The translations under genes and the position numbers were made by a program. A stretch of 33,806 nt of DNA, taken from positions 1-33,806 of the forward strand of contig JAJQEI010000005.1 of NCBI GenBank assembly GCA_021201755.1, given 5' to 3'. Below, one piece after another: positions 1 through 8,164 of the stretch; within the stretch, counting starts at the first letter, position 1, and each line of letters begins with the position of its first letter. The DNA is from Ruminococcus sp. (GTDB lineage: Bacteria > Bacillota > Clostridia > Oscillospirales > Ruminococcaceae). Under the pieces are notes generated by a model. The model was not told the origin of the DNA. It worked only from the letters and a program-made list of their open reading frames with translations, and searched no databases.

Positions 1-806
1 CTGTCGGGGATGGTGAGGTTTGTGAGACCGGTGCAGTAATAAAACGCATCATCTCCAATACTTGTTACGCTGTCTAGAATAGTAATACTAGTAAGATAGT
101 AACAATTCCCAAACGCACAAATTCCAATACTCGTCACGCTGTCGGGGATAGTATAACTTTTATTTGTTTTTCCAGCAGGATAGCAAATCAGTGTTGTTTG
201 ATTTTTATCGAACAGAACGCCATTGATACTACTGTAATTTTCATTATTTTCATCTACTGCAATATTGGTTAAACTAGTGCAGAAACGAAACGCAACACTT
301 CCAATACTCGTCACGCTGTCGGGAATCGTGACAGAGGTTAAACTAGTACACTCATGAAACGCCGCACTCCCAATACTTGTCATGCTATCTGGAATGATGA
401 TGCTCGTGAGACTGAAACACTGATAAAACGCCAGACTTCCAATACTCGTCACGCCGTCTGGGATTGTGATGGAGGTTAAGTAGTTGCAGTTATAAAACGC
501 CTTCCTCCTAATACTCGTCAGTGCAACTCCATCAATCTCTGATGGAATCTCTAATTCTCCCTTTGCATCTGTATCGCAGTCCGTAATTTCAATCGTCCCA
601 TCATCTAAATATGCATATGTTAATGTAGTTGTACTTGTTCCTACTGGAACTGTATATTCATACTCCTCCCCACTCGCCACCAACTCCGTCACGCCGGAAA
701 AGACTTCAGTCAGCACGCTCCCATTTTCAGCGAAAAGCGTCCCACAGAGAAGAATCGCCGTCGCTGTCAGTCCCGACAGCAATTTTTTCAAACTCTTTTG
801 TATCAT
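1..806 (-). CDS. BspA-type leucine-rich-repeat secreted protein, C-terminus beyond the left edge
   Basis: The minus-strand frame is open from an ATG at 806 to the window edge, about 268 codons, so the 3' end is missing. The product starts MIQKSLKKLLSGLTATAILLCG, a Lys-rich then hydrophobic export signal; the Cys after ILL could be a lipobox. A short spacer follows, then repeats of the type 'xFxxCxxLTSITIPDSVTSIG', the hallmark of LRR_5/BspA-like repeats used in bacterial surface adhesion and protein binding. The RBS is GGAGGT just upstream. It lies 65 bp after the stop of the dockerin-encoding fragment, on the same strand, with no clear promoter in the gap, so it may be co-transcribed. Its first 26 coding bases and RBS are identical to those of the gene starting at 3735, so the two are paralogues. 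Whether this copy also ends in a dockerin cannot be seen. Confidence 0.8.
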   Translation of the reverse strand, partial: MIQKSLKKLLSGLTATAILLCGTLFAENGSVLTEVFSGVTELVASGEEYEYTVPVGTSTTTLTYAYLDDGTIEITDCDTDAKGELEIPSEIDGVALTSIRRKAFYNCNYLTSITIPDGVTSIGSLAFYQCFSLTSIIIPDSMTSIGSAAFHECTSLTSVTIPDSVTSIGSVAFRFCTSLTNIAVDENNENYSSINGVLFDKNQTTLICYPAGKTNKSYTIPDSVTSIGICAFGNCYYLTSITILDSVTSIGDDAFYYCTGLTNLTIPD

Positions 807-832
807 AGTGATACCTCCTGTGCAATAAATTT
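781..832. repeat. Direct repeat: signal-peptide start plus RBS, copy 1
   Basis: About 52 bp covering the first codons, the RBS and the proximal leader of the left-edge LRR gene are identical to 3711-3762 in front of the other LRR gene. Identity falls off on both sides. This indicates a recent tandem duplication or gene conversion of the 5' end. Confidence 0.75.
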
Positions 833-871
833 AGCCGAATTAATGCCTTTTTGATGTGCAGAAAAATTATC

Positions 872-2071
872 TTATCCTGTGTAAGGAAGTGTATCAACGA
901 TTTGTACGACAAATTTCAAAAGTGTCAATGTATCGCTTGCATCGACCTGATTGTCTTCGTTGACGTCTGCGTTTGCAGTCGCTTCATCGTTCAGCGTCAC
1001 AGTTCCGGAAATTGCCTTATTCATAATGACAACGTCAGAGAGGGTGATTGCACCATCTAAGTTGATATCGCCATAAGTCACATCTGCTGTTTCGCTCTGT
1101 GCAATCGGCGTTTCATATGTGCCGTCACCGTCCGTGTCTACTGCTACACCAATCGTACGCTCGTCGATTTCGTAAAGGTAAACTTCGGTGTATTCGGTGG
1201 TGAAAGAGACGGTAGCAGAGACGTTGTCGTTGTTTGCACTTGCTGTAACACCATCAAGACTCGTTGCAGAAAGCGTGTATCCACCTTCAACCTGCTGCAT
1301 AACAACAGTATCAATGTTGTCTCCCGTCACTTCAAATTCATACCAATCCGTATCGTAATAGCCCTCGTTGAATACCATGTTTATTGTATAATCTGTGTCT
1401 ACACCAGAAATTTCCACGTAGCCGGAAGGATTAAACACAACTTCGGTTGCTTCGGAAGAAGTCGCATATAATAAGTTATTCTCATATTCTAAAGATAAAT
1501 CCAATGCTTCTGCACTGTCTAGCTGCATCACATAACCACTGGAGGAATCCGCTAGTGCGAACTTCACGTCTCCACTTTCTGTCAAATCATCAGAGAGCGA
1601 AGAAAACATTTCTATGTCGTCGTCATCCGCAGCAGCATTGATGGTCCAATCACCGCTGTTAAAATTGATTTTCCGCAGGGAATAATCTGACGTAATTGCT
1701 TGTGAGGATAAAACGGATATGTAAGAATCATAAGTCGCTGTATTCGTGCCGCTCAGATAGCCGTGATAATTAATGATATTCAAATCGTTTGTCACCAGTC
1801 CCATGATAGAGCCATCATTTGAGTTTAACGAATAATACGGAATTGCCCAACGATTGCTAGAAGTGTTGATATACATACAATATGAATCGTTATAGTTAAT
1901 GGCATTGTTATCATAAATTAAAATTTTCTTATTATAAGAAACTCCATTTTTTACATATGTTTCGGATTCTACGCCATATGCTACGACGGCGTGTCCGCTC
2001 ATGTCAGTACCGCCATAAAAATATCCATAGAATGTAAGAAGTGTTGGAGTCCCGTCAGAAACACATTCCAA
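872..2071 (-). pseudogene. C-terminal piece of the LRR/cysteine-peptidase/dockerin protein (frameshifted from the upstream piece)
   Basis: This frame continues the gene that begins at 3735 after a one-base slip near 2083-2087. It starts with the second half of a peptidase-like domain: a His in 'MSGHAVVAYGVE' and an Asn/Asp-rich 'ILIYDNNAIN' fit the His and Asn of a papain-like or C39-like Cys-His-Asn triad. A beta-rich stretch follows, and then a C-terminal type I dockerin with two calcium-loop repeats ('GDINLDGAITLSDVV' and 'ADVNEDNQVDASDTL'), which would dock the protein to a cohesin scaffoldin. The TTG at 2071 is only the first start codon in this frame and has no good RBS, so independent translation is unlikely. 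The protein ends LPYTG directly before the stop; with no hydrophobic tail this is not a sortase signal. Dockerin identification is secure, the peptidase assignment moderate. Confidence 0.75.
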
Positions 2072-2079
2072 AAAGTTGT

Positions 2080-3735
2080 CTATTTTTCTTCTTCGGTATC
2101 ATAAAGTGCTTGGTTTGTATATTGTTGTACAACCGTTGTTTTCTGCAACGCAAAATAATAGTTTATCAGTGATAGTACTTCATTGGATGGCAGACTGTTA
2201 ATATCATGTAAGAAAGTAGCTCCATCCTGATAATCTAACGGTTCCAAAATCCCTGCACACGCCAAAATAGAGGTTGTCGCCATACCGTAGCAACTTCCAC
2301 TCCATTCTCCACTCAATATTTTCTCGACTTTTATCTTTTCGGTATTTGACAATCCACTTAAAAGCGCATTGTAGTAGCTGCTGTTTATATAATAACTGCT
2401 GCCAAAATTAGAAGAACTATTTCGAAAACTCCAGTTATCTACGCTGTCAATAAAGTCGTAAGAGTCGGTAGTAGTAGTAATAGTAGTAGTTGTTGTTGTC
2501 GTAGTTGTTGTTGTGCTGGTTGTCGTGGTTGTTGCGTTAGATGAGGTGGTGGTTTCACCACTTCCCGTGATGACATAGTAAACATTTGATACATAAGAAG
2601 CATCTGGCCAAGTAATTAATACAAGTGTCTGGTCTTCACCCTTGAATGTATAAGAACCTGAAACGTCGCCAGTTCCCAGATTCAGCTGTGTATCATCAAC
2701 CCATACATCAGATTCATCATCCCAATATCCAAAGTACAAACAACTACTTTCCCCACTATTTTCATCAACAGTATAATAAACCGTAATAACGTTGCCTTTA
2801 TTGCCAGATACTTCAAACCCAACACAATCATAAGTATTTTCTCCATCAACGACTTCCTTAAGTTCGGTTGTTGGATAAACTGTTTCACCAGTTACTGCTG
2901 TGGTTGTAGTGGTAGTTGTTGTCGTTGTTGCTTCTGTCGTTGTGGTAGACGGTGCTTCTTCTCCATAGTGAATGGTAGCAGAGGTGAGACAGGTATTATA
3001 AGAACCAATTTCTATTTCGTTCCATTCTTCTTCTGTTCCGGAGTAGTAGACATCGGTAAGACTAGTGCAGCCCACAAACGCATAATCATCAATGCTGATT
3101 ATGTTGTCTGGTATTGTGATAGAGGTTAAATTTGTACACCTACAAAACGCACCTTCTCCAATATTGATTACACCTTTGCCAATAATAATAGATTCCAAGT
3201 TTGTGCATTCATAAAACGTATTATCACCAATACTGGTTACGTTGTCCGGTATTGTGATAGAAGTTAAGCTTGTACAAAGAGCGAATGCATCATCTTTAAT
3301 TCTGGTTACGCCATTTCCAATAGCAACAGATTTTAAGTTTGTACAGTTATAAAATGCCTCCGTTCCAATATTCGTCACGGTGTCTGGGATTGTGATGCCA
3401 GTAAGCTTGGTGCAATTATCAAATGCATAATCTCCAATACTTGTCACTACCACGCTATCAATTTCACTCGGAATTTCTAATTCTCCCTCTGCATCTTCTA
3501 TACAATCTGAAATCTCAATAGATCTATCGACTATTAGAAATATATAATTTAAAAAATTTTCATATGTATACGTCGTTTCATATGTATTATAAGTTGCCGC
3601 ACTCGCCGTTAACTCCACCTCATCCAAGGTCAAGCCCTCGAGAATCCCTTCCATGCCAGAAAACGATGCACATCCCAATAATAACGCTCCTGCCGTCAAT
3701 ATCGACAGCAATTTTTTCAAACTCTTTTGTATCAT
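2080..3735 (-). CDS. N-terminal piece: LRR, Thr-rich linkers and start of a cysteine-peptidase-like domain
   Basis: 551 codons from an ATG at 3735 with GGAGGT RBS. In order: a signal with lipobox-like LLGC (Cys22), BspA/LRR_5 repeats to about residue 255, a Thr-rich linker, a beta-sandwich-like module (about 285-395), a second Thr-rich linker, and the N-terminal part of a peptidase-like domain with 'SGSCYGMATTSIL', where Cys would be the nucleophile. The frame then stops at TAG just after TEEEK. Reading on one base back continues directly into the His/Asn part and the dockerin, so the original protein was about 950 residues: an exported, scaffold-docked peptidase with an adhesive LRR. The two Thr linkers are low-complexity GTW-type trinucleotide tracts at about 2461-2530 and 2890-2950. 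A promoter with a paired direct repeat lies upstream. A lipobox together with a dockerin would be unusual, so signal peptidase I processing is also possible. Confidence 0.75.
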   Translation of the reverse strand: MIQKSLKKLLSILTAGALLLGCASFSGMEGILEGLTLDEVELTASAATYNTYETTYTYENFLNYIFLIVDRSIEISDCIEDAEGELEIPSEIDSVVVTSIGDYAFDNCTKLTGITIPDTVTNIGTEAFYNCTNLKSVAIGNGVTRIKDDAFALCTSLTSITIPDNVTSIGDNTFYECTNLESIIIGKGVINIGEGAFCRCTNLTSITIPDNIISIDDYAFVGCTSLTDVYYSGTEEEWNEIEIGSYNTCLTSATIHYGEEAPSTTTTEATTTTTTTTTTAVTGETVYPTTELKEVVDGENTYDCVGFEVSGNKGNVITVYYTVDENSGESSCLYFGYWDDESDVWVDDTQLNLGTGDVSGSYTFKGEDQTLVLITWPDASYVSNVYYVITGSGETTTSSNATTTTTSTTTTTTTTTTTITTTTDSYDFIDSVDNWSFRNSSSNFGSSYYINSSYYNALLSGLSNTEKIKVEKILSGEWSGSCYGMATTSILACAGILEPLDYQDGATFLHDINSLPSNEVLSLINYYFALQKTTVVQQYTNQALYDTEEEK

Positions 3736-3762
3736 AGTGATACCTCCTGTGCAATAAATTTT
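3711..3762. repeat. Direct repeat: signal-peptide start plus RBS, copy 2
   Basis: Partner of 781-832. It is identical over about 52 bp, from the first codons of the LRR gene through the RBS and into the leader. Confidence 0.75.
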
Positions 3763-3801
3763 AGATGATTTGCATTACTGCAAATTCCGATACGCTATTT
3801 T

Positions 3802-3870
3802 ATTATAACACATAATCATTTCATTGTACCATTTTTTGCGTAACTGACACGTTTTTTGATGTAACTGACA
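3802..3870 (-). promoter_or_regulatory. Activator-type promoter with two 10-bp direct repeats (LytTR-like), driving the LRR/dockerin gene
   Basis: Read on the minus strand, TGTCAGTTAC occurs at 3870-3861 and again at 3849-3840, a period of 21 bp (two helical turns). Downstream are a poor -35 (GGTACA, 3830-3825) and an extended -10 (TGT-TATAAT, 3807-3802). The ATG is 67 bp further on. Paired roughly 9-bp repeats with a 12-bp spacer beside a weak -35 are typical of LytTR-family response regulators (AgrA, ComE, VirR). The core TCAGTTAC matches their GTT-centred consensus at most positions. The same arrangement recurs at 7818-7886. Confidence 0.6.
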
Positions 3871-4020
3871 TTTTACACGCTTTTTGAATAGTTTTTTACC
3901 TATATTTTCCATATCATTTCAAAAAGTATATTAATAAGTATTGGTAAAATCGTGATTTATTTTACAATAATTCAATTTTTAAATGCAGAAATAGTTTTTG
4001 TTTGCGGCGGATTTCGTAAA

Positions 4021-4055
4021 AAGAGCCTGTTTCAAAAGAAACAGGCTCTTTTTTA
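4021..4055. terminator. Strong bidirectional rho-independent terminator
   Basis: Perfect 13-bp arms AAGAGCCTGTTTC / GAAACAGGCTCTT (4021-4033 and 4038-4050) with a 4-base loop, flanked by A-run and T-run. It lies 28 bp past the GH5 stop and so ends that minus-strand gene. Confidence 0.9.
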
Positions 4056-4077
4056 TATCAGTGCGTTCCGTTCAATT

Positions 4078-5889
4078 TTACGATGTCAAAACGCTATCCA
4101 TACCAGTAATCGTGAATGTTACGGAGAAGCTATCGGTGGGCATAGAATAATCCAAACCAGCCAAATCTGTGTTATAGATATTGATTAGCTCAATATATAA
4201 GTTGCCCGTGCTTTCCTCAGACATTACCAACGGATCTGAAATTGCAATTTCATTATCGTCGTATTTCAAGACCACATCAGTCACATCAATATCACTCGTA
4301 TACGTGAAGTCCGTGCTGACAAACAGCATATTCAGCGAATCGCAATCCGAAGAAAAATCATAGCCGGAAACATTGACTGTGTATATACCATCTTCGGTAA
4401 TGGTTGCATCCTCGAACGTAGCACCTGTGTCAATAATTTCCTCGTCAGCTCCCCACTTAATCAGCGTATCAAAATAACCGCTATCAATACCGTAAGTAGA
4501 GTCAGAAACTGCATTACGGAATGTATAAATTGCAGTTTGAATGCCGATATAAGCATGCGCTTCCGTCACCGTTTCTGTCTCGATTGTAACAGTGGTATCT
4601 ATACCAGCTAATGGATCCTTATTTTCGACCGCTTCAATAATGGTAGCAATAATTTCTGGTTGTGTCTGTTCATAGGTTGTACGATTAAACAAGCCGAAAC
4701 CATACTGTCCATTATAACCATTGTCCCAATAAACCGGAATCATACCTAGTTCAGCAGCTTTTCCAGCCACATAGCCGTTGAAGTACGCACGGTTTCCTTG
4801 AATTTGTCCTTCGAAGCCAGAGTAAGCGGCAGACTTATCAATACAGCCATATTCGCCAATGATAACTGGAATATCATTTGCAACAAACTCGTCATACAAC
4901 TGTTGGAACAGGTCGTCTAAGTAGTCTTCTTCACCCCACTTCACCTTATTCATACTGGGAAATCCGTGCTTTTCCATCAGGTCAGCACCATAATCGCCCC
5001 ACAATATGGTTTTCAGGTCTTCTTCACCGCAATAATCCCACGGTGTGTAGTAGTGTACCGAAAGCATTAAACGACTTTCTCCTGCATCACAGTTCTCATC
5101 TGTGGGCATTTCAAAACCATAATCACCAACCGTATATGTGATATCCGTATTCCATCCAGGAACCAGCAACCAGCGATGTGTATTTTTGGAACCGGTAGCA
5201 CGTACCGTATCCACAAAAATTTGGTTATACGTGTTCAAATTAGCATAATACTCTGAATCTGGATCATTGTACGTATTGTCGAATTCTTCGTTCATGGATT
5301 CAAAAATCAAATGTTCATCATAATCTGCAAAGCGTTCTGCAATTTGTTGCCAAACCGCCTCATATTTCTCGCAAATATAATCTTGATTTTCACCGTTTAC
5401 TAGGAACCAGCTACCATCGATGGTGTTATAGCCATCGCCGTGGACGTTGATGATGACGTAAAGACCTTCGTTATAGCAATACTGCACAACCTCTTCCACA
5501 CGATCCAGCCAAGTAGAATCAATCGTATAGCCGTTATCGTCATCGATAGTATCCAAATATGAAACCGGCACACGAATAGTCTGAAATCCAGCGTCTGCTA
5601 CTGCTGTAATCAGTTCTTGTGTCACCTCTGGATTTCCCCAAACAGTTTCATTGACCGAGCCACCAGAATTTGCTTCCAATTGGTTTCCCAGATTCCAACC
5701 GGCACCCATTGCTTCTGCAATTTCGTCCACACTGATAGTGAAATTGCTGTCATAAGCGAGGATTTCCTCTTCGCCGTCCTCTGCGGTAGATGAATTGCTG
5801 CTGTTTTCATCGCTGGAACCACAGCTAGAAGCAGAAATGGTCAATGCCGCAGTCAGCGTCAATGCAGATATTTTTTTCCAAAAATGCAT
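4078..5889 (-). CDS. GH5 family endoglucanase-like lipoprotein
   Basis: 603 residues. The ATG at 5889 is preferred over the one two codons earlier because GGAGG then has 7-base spacing. An export signal ends in a probable lipobox with Cys23, then an acidic/Ser linker suggests anchoring to the cell surface. The GH5 catalytic domain covers about 50-425: 'GWNLGNQLEA' (64-73), 'IRVPVSYLD', acid/base Glu201 in 'ESMNEEFDN', His280-Tyr281, and nucleophile Glu346 in 'VIIGEYGC'. Family knowledge gives hydrolysis of beta-1,4-glucan or related beta-glycans by a retaining mechanism. Residues about 445-603 form an extra beta-rich module without dockerin motifs, possibly a carbohydrate-binding module. It has its own promoter and terminator, so it is monocistronic. 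The enzyme family is certain; the exact substrate is not. Confidence 0.92.
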   Translation of the reverse strand: MHFWKKISALTLTAALTISASSCGSSDENSSNSSTAEDGEEEILAYDSNFTISVDEIAEAMGAGWNLGNQLEANSGGSVNETVWGNPEVTQELITAVADAGFQTIRVPVSYLDTIDDDNGYTIDSTWLDRVEEVVQYCYNEGLYVIINVHGDGYNTIDGSWFLVNGENQDYICEKYEAVWQQIAERFADYDEHLIFESMNEEFDNTYNDPDSEYYANLNTYNQIFVDTVRATGSKNTHRWLLVPGWNTDITYTVGDYGFEMPTDENCDAGESRLMLSVHYYTPWDYCGEEDLKTILWGDYGADLMEKHGFPSMNKVKWGEEDYLDDLFQQLYDEFVANDIPVIIGEYGCIDKSAAYSGFEGQIQGNRAYFNGYVAGKAAELGMIPVYWDNGYNGQYGFGLFNRTTYEQTQPEIIATIIEAVENKDPLAGIDTTVTIETETVTEAHAYIGIQTAIYTFRNAVSDSTYGIDSGYFDTLIKWGADEEIIDTGATFEDATITEDGIYTVNVSGYDFSSDCDSLNMLFVSTDFTYTSDIDVTDVVLKYDDNEIAISDPLVMSEESTGNLYIELINIYNTDLAGLDYSMPTDSFSVTFTITGMDSVLTS

Positions 5890-5922
5890 AATCATACCTC
5901 CAAAATACGTTTCTCATTTACT

Positions 5923-5950
5923 ATTATACCATAAATATCTCAATTGTCAA
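5923..5950 (-). promoter_or_regulatory. Promoter of the GH5 gene
   Basis: Minus strand TTGACA (5950-5945), 16-bp spacer, TATAAT (5928-5923) preceded by TGG (extended -10). The start codon is 34 bp downstream. Confidence 0.8.
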
Positions 5951-6090
5951 GAATTTTTGTATGATTTTTTCTTCTTGACATTTTTTTATGGAAATAGTGC
6001 AATTCTTCATATTTTTTTCATCTTGAAAGGTATATTAATGCGGTGTAATCTGTGTATAATAAAGATATAAAACCAAAGGAGGCATATATC

Positions 6091-6906
6091 ATGATTTTTG
6101 AAGAAACATTTGAAATGTGGAATGGCGTCACAATTCCGAAACTTGCGCTTGGCACATGGCTAATCGAAAATGCAAATGCCAGCGACGCTGTCAAGAACGC
6201 CTTGGAGATTGGCTATCGACATATCGATACAGCGCAAGCATATGGAAATGAAGCTGGTGTAGGCGATGGAATCCGGCGTAGTGGTATCCCAAGAGCGGAG
6301 ATATTTATTACTTCAAAAGTAGCAGCAGAGCGAAAATCCTATGAAGCGGCTCGAACATCGATTGATAATAGTCTAAAGCAATCTGGGTTGGATTATCTGG
6401 ATTTGATGTTGATTCATTGTCCCCAGCCATGGTCGGAGTATCATCAATCTAAAAACCACTATTTGGAAGAAAATCGACAGGTCTGGAGAGCCATGGGAGA
6501 AGCATATCAAGCGGGAAAGCTGCGTGCAATTGGCGTTTCTAACTTTGAAGAATCGGATCTGGAGAATATATTCTCAGACTGCAGTGTAAAGCCTATGGTA
6601 AACCAAATTCTGGTACACATTGCCCATACACCTATGGAACTGATTCGATATTGTCAGAAAAAAGATATTCTTGTAGAGGCTTACTCTCCGATTGCACACG
6701 GTGATGCCTTGCATAATCCAATGATTCAGAAAATGGCACAAAAATATAAAGTCAGTGTAGCACAACTGTGTATTCAATATATTTTACAGCTGTGCTTAGT
6801 TGCACTACCCAAAACGGAGAGTCCCGACCATATGCGAGAAAATGCGACACTTGCATTTGAAATTACCGATACAGATATGAAGAGACTTTATCAATTACAA
6901 AATTGA
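6091..6906 (+). CDS. Aldo/keto reductase family oxidoreductase
   Basis: 271 residues from the ATG at 6091, placed 8 bases after AAAGGAGG; an upstream in-frame start has no RBS. The usual AKR length and tetrad are present: Asp46 and Tyr51 in 'HIDTAQAYGNE', Lys76 in 'ITSKV', His109 in 'LMLIHCP'. 'RAIGVSNFEESDLE' and 'VALPKTESPDHMREN' match the NADPH-binding part of the barrel. It should be a soluble NADPH-dependent reductase of small aldehydes or ketones. The true substrate cannot be told. A TATAAT sits at 6055-6060 with no good -35. It stands alone, diverging from the GH5 gene. Confidence 0.9.
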   Translation: MIFEETFEMWNGVTIPKLALGTWLIENANASDAVKNALEIGYRHIDTAQAYGNEAGVGDGIRRSGIPRAEIFITSKVAAERKSYEAARTSIDNSLKQSGLDYLDLMLIHCPQPWSEYHQSKNHYLEENRQVWRAMGEAYQAGKLRAIGVSNFEESDLENIFSDCSVKPMVNQILVHIAHTPMELIRYCQKKDILVEAYSPIAHGDALHNPMIQKMAQKYKVSVAQLCIQYILQLCLVALPKTESPDHMRENATLAFEITDTDMKRLYQLQN

Positions 6907-7228
6907 CTTCAGAAACCTTAGGCGTGATTGGAAAATCATTTGCAATGTTATTCTAGCCTTAACGAAAAAGGAAGAATTTCAAAGTGTACAGGAATATGCA
7001 GAAAAATTGGTTGATGCGACTTGCCAGTATATCTGTACTGCAAACAAAACGATTGATATAGTTGTGAACACAAAACTTATGCAATGCGCTAAGGACAATA
7101 TCCATGTAATCACAAGAATCGGAGATTTTATGCTGTATATATCGTTTCGTGTTATAGTAGGTAATGTATTCTTCTATTGCCGTGTAGAGATGTCCAATAT
7201 GAAGTTTAGAATGTTGATACCAATATAA
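6905..7228 (+). other. Uncharacterised open frame, about 105 codons, possible remnant
   Basis: The frame overlapping the reductase stop stays open from the end of that gene to 7228. The first usable start (TTG, 7007) has no RBS. The translation contains 'KKEEFQSVQEYAEKLVDAT' followed by a Cys-rich and then hydrophobic stretch. I do not recognise it. It overlaps the 3' end of the lipoprotein gene on the other strand. It may be a decayed gene fragment or chance, and nothing else is visible in 6907-7205. Confidence 0.2.
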
Positions 7229-7766
7229 TACGATTATACAAGTGCAAATCGTCCGCCGTACAGTCTGCTTCTTCTAACGCAACTGCAATAATGGATGATG
7301 CACTGTACGACGTTCCACCGTAATTCCAACTCGTTTTCGCCGAAAACATCGGTCCGTCGGCACGATAAGGATCATTGTAATCCGCTTCTGCCGCAACCAC
7401 ATATTCGTATCCTACATCTGTTTCGGTGTTGTAGCTTTGGCTGCCGACGATAATTTCCGTTTCATCAGATCCATAAATTTTTACCTTTTGAACGTAAATG
7501 TTATAAACCCACTTTTCTGGATCATAATTATCATCTTCCACAAAGAAAGAGACCAATTGAGAAAAATTCTCGACTGTAGCCATGCCATCTTCGGGAACTG
7601 TTGTCGTTACGTTGGTTGCCACAGATGTATCTGATTCGCTTTCATCATCGGTGTTTTCCACAACCCACTTTAAAGAAGATTCCTCGGGATCTTCATCGCT
7701 ACAAGCGGTGCAACATTCCGTAGTGCCAATGATAGCGGTCATCAGAACAATATATATTTTTTTCAT
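7206..7766 (-). CDS. Small secreted lipoprotein of unknown function
   Basis: 186 residues from the ATG at 7766 (GGAGG with 8-base spacing), preferred over an upstream start without RBS. 'MKKIYIVLMTAIIGTTECCTAC' is a signal with several candidate lipidation Cys residues. An acidic/Ser/Thr linker (about 25-60) follows, then one globular domain rich in Tyr, Trp and acidic residues with 'SWNYGGTSYSASSIIAVALEEA'. No known catalytic motif is seen. Its promoter carries the same paired direct repeats as the LRR/dockerin gene 4 kb away, which argues that it belongs to the same regulated set of exported proteins. Confidence 0.7.
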   Translation of the reverse strand: MKKIYIVLMTAIIGTTECCTACSDEDPEESSLKWVVENTDDESESDTSVATNVTTTVPEDGMATVENFSQLVSFFVEDDNYDPEKWVYNIYVQKVKIYGSDETEIIVGSQSYNTETDVGYEYVVAAEADYNDPYRADGPMFSAKTSWNYGGTSYSASSIIAVALEEADCTADDLHLYNRIILVSTF

Positions 7767-7817
7767 ATCCAAGTCCTCCATATCATGATAATTTTCTACA
7801 AATTTTTATACAATTTC

Positions 7818-7886
7818 ATTATAACACATCATGCGTTCTTTGTATCGCTTTTTGCGTAACTGACACGTTTTTTGATGTAAGTGACA
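7818..7886 (-). promoter_or_regulatory. Second LytTR-like direct-repeat promoter, driving the small lipoprotein
   Basis: Minus strand TGTCACTTAC (7886-7877) and TGTCAGTTAC (7865-7856), period 21 bp. Then a weak -35 (GATACA, 7846-7841) and extended -10 TGT-TATAAT (7823-7818). Every spacing equals that of 3802-3870, and the 12-base spacer between repeats (including the AAAAAACG run) is conserved too. Confidence 0.6.
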
Positions 7887-7969
7887 ATTTTAATGCTTTT
7901 TTTGCATTATTTTTCCAAATATAGAAGTAGAGTTTTCTAAAGTACCGTATCACTCGGAAATACATTTCT

Positions 7970-8150
7970 CTCTTGTTCAGACTATCAATGGCATTCGTGG
8001 TTTAAACGACGTTTCTGACCTCCGCCGAAAACTTGAAAATCGGCGATGATATGATATCCCAGTTCCTGTGCCAGCTCCTCATAGTGTCCGGATAATCTTT
8101 TTCCCATTTTTCCGTTACTCGCCTAAATTGTTCAAGTGTAGCTTTTTTGA
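7970..8150 (-). mobile_element. Remnant of an IS256-family (Mutator) transposase C-terminus
   Basis: On the minus strand, one frame reads 'EQFRRVTEKWEKDYPDTM', then 'RSWHRNWDIISSPIFKF', then 'RNVV*TTNAIDSLNK'. This matches the conserved end of IS256-type transposases (family pattern 'W..YP...RSW..NWD', then 'TTNAIESLN'). A TAA interrupts it and both ends are lost, so it is dead. No inverted repeats were found. Confidence 0.7.
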
Positions 8151-8164
8151 AATACAGAAGACAC

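Noticed and set aside
872..890. LPYTG at the very C-terminus of the dockerin fragment as a sortase signal
   Set aside because: No hydrophobic helix or basic tail follows; the stop comes at once. It aligns with the normal last residues of the dockerin (compare SLPCTD in the other copy).
2080..2090. Programmed -1 frameshift at the A-run of the LRR/peptidase gene
   Set aside because: The run does not form an in-phase X-XXY-YYZ slippery heptamer and I see no following pseudoknot or upstream SD-like stimulator. A simple indel is more economical.
2461..2950. CRISPR or tandem-repeat array in the GTT/GTA-rich tracts
   Set aside because: These are Thr-codon runs (ACN) of two protein linkers on the minus strand, without spacer-repeat structure. 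No CRISPR array is seen anywhere in the window.
6023..6060. TTGAAA ... TATAAT as the promoter of the aldo/keto reductase
   Set aside because: The spacer would be 26 bases, far beyond the usual 16-18. Only the -10 is believable.
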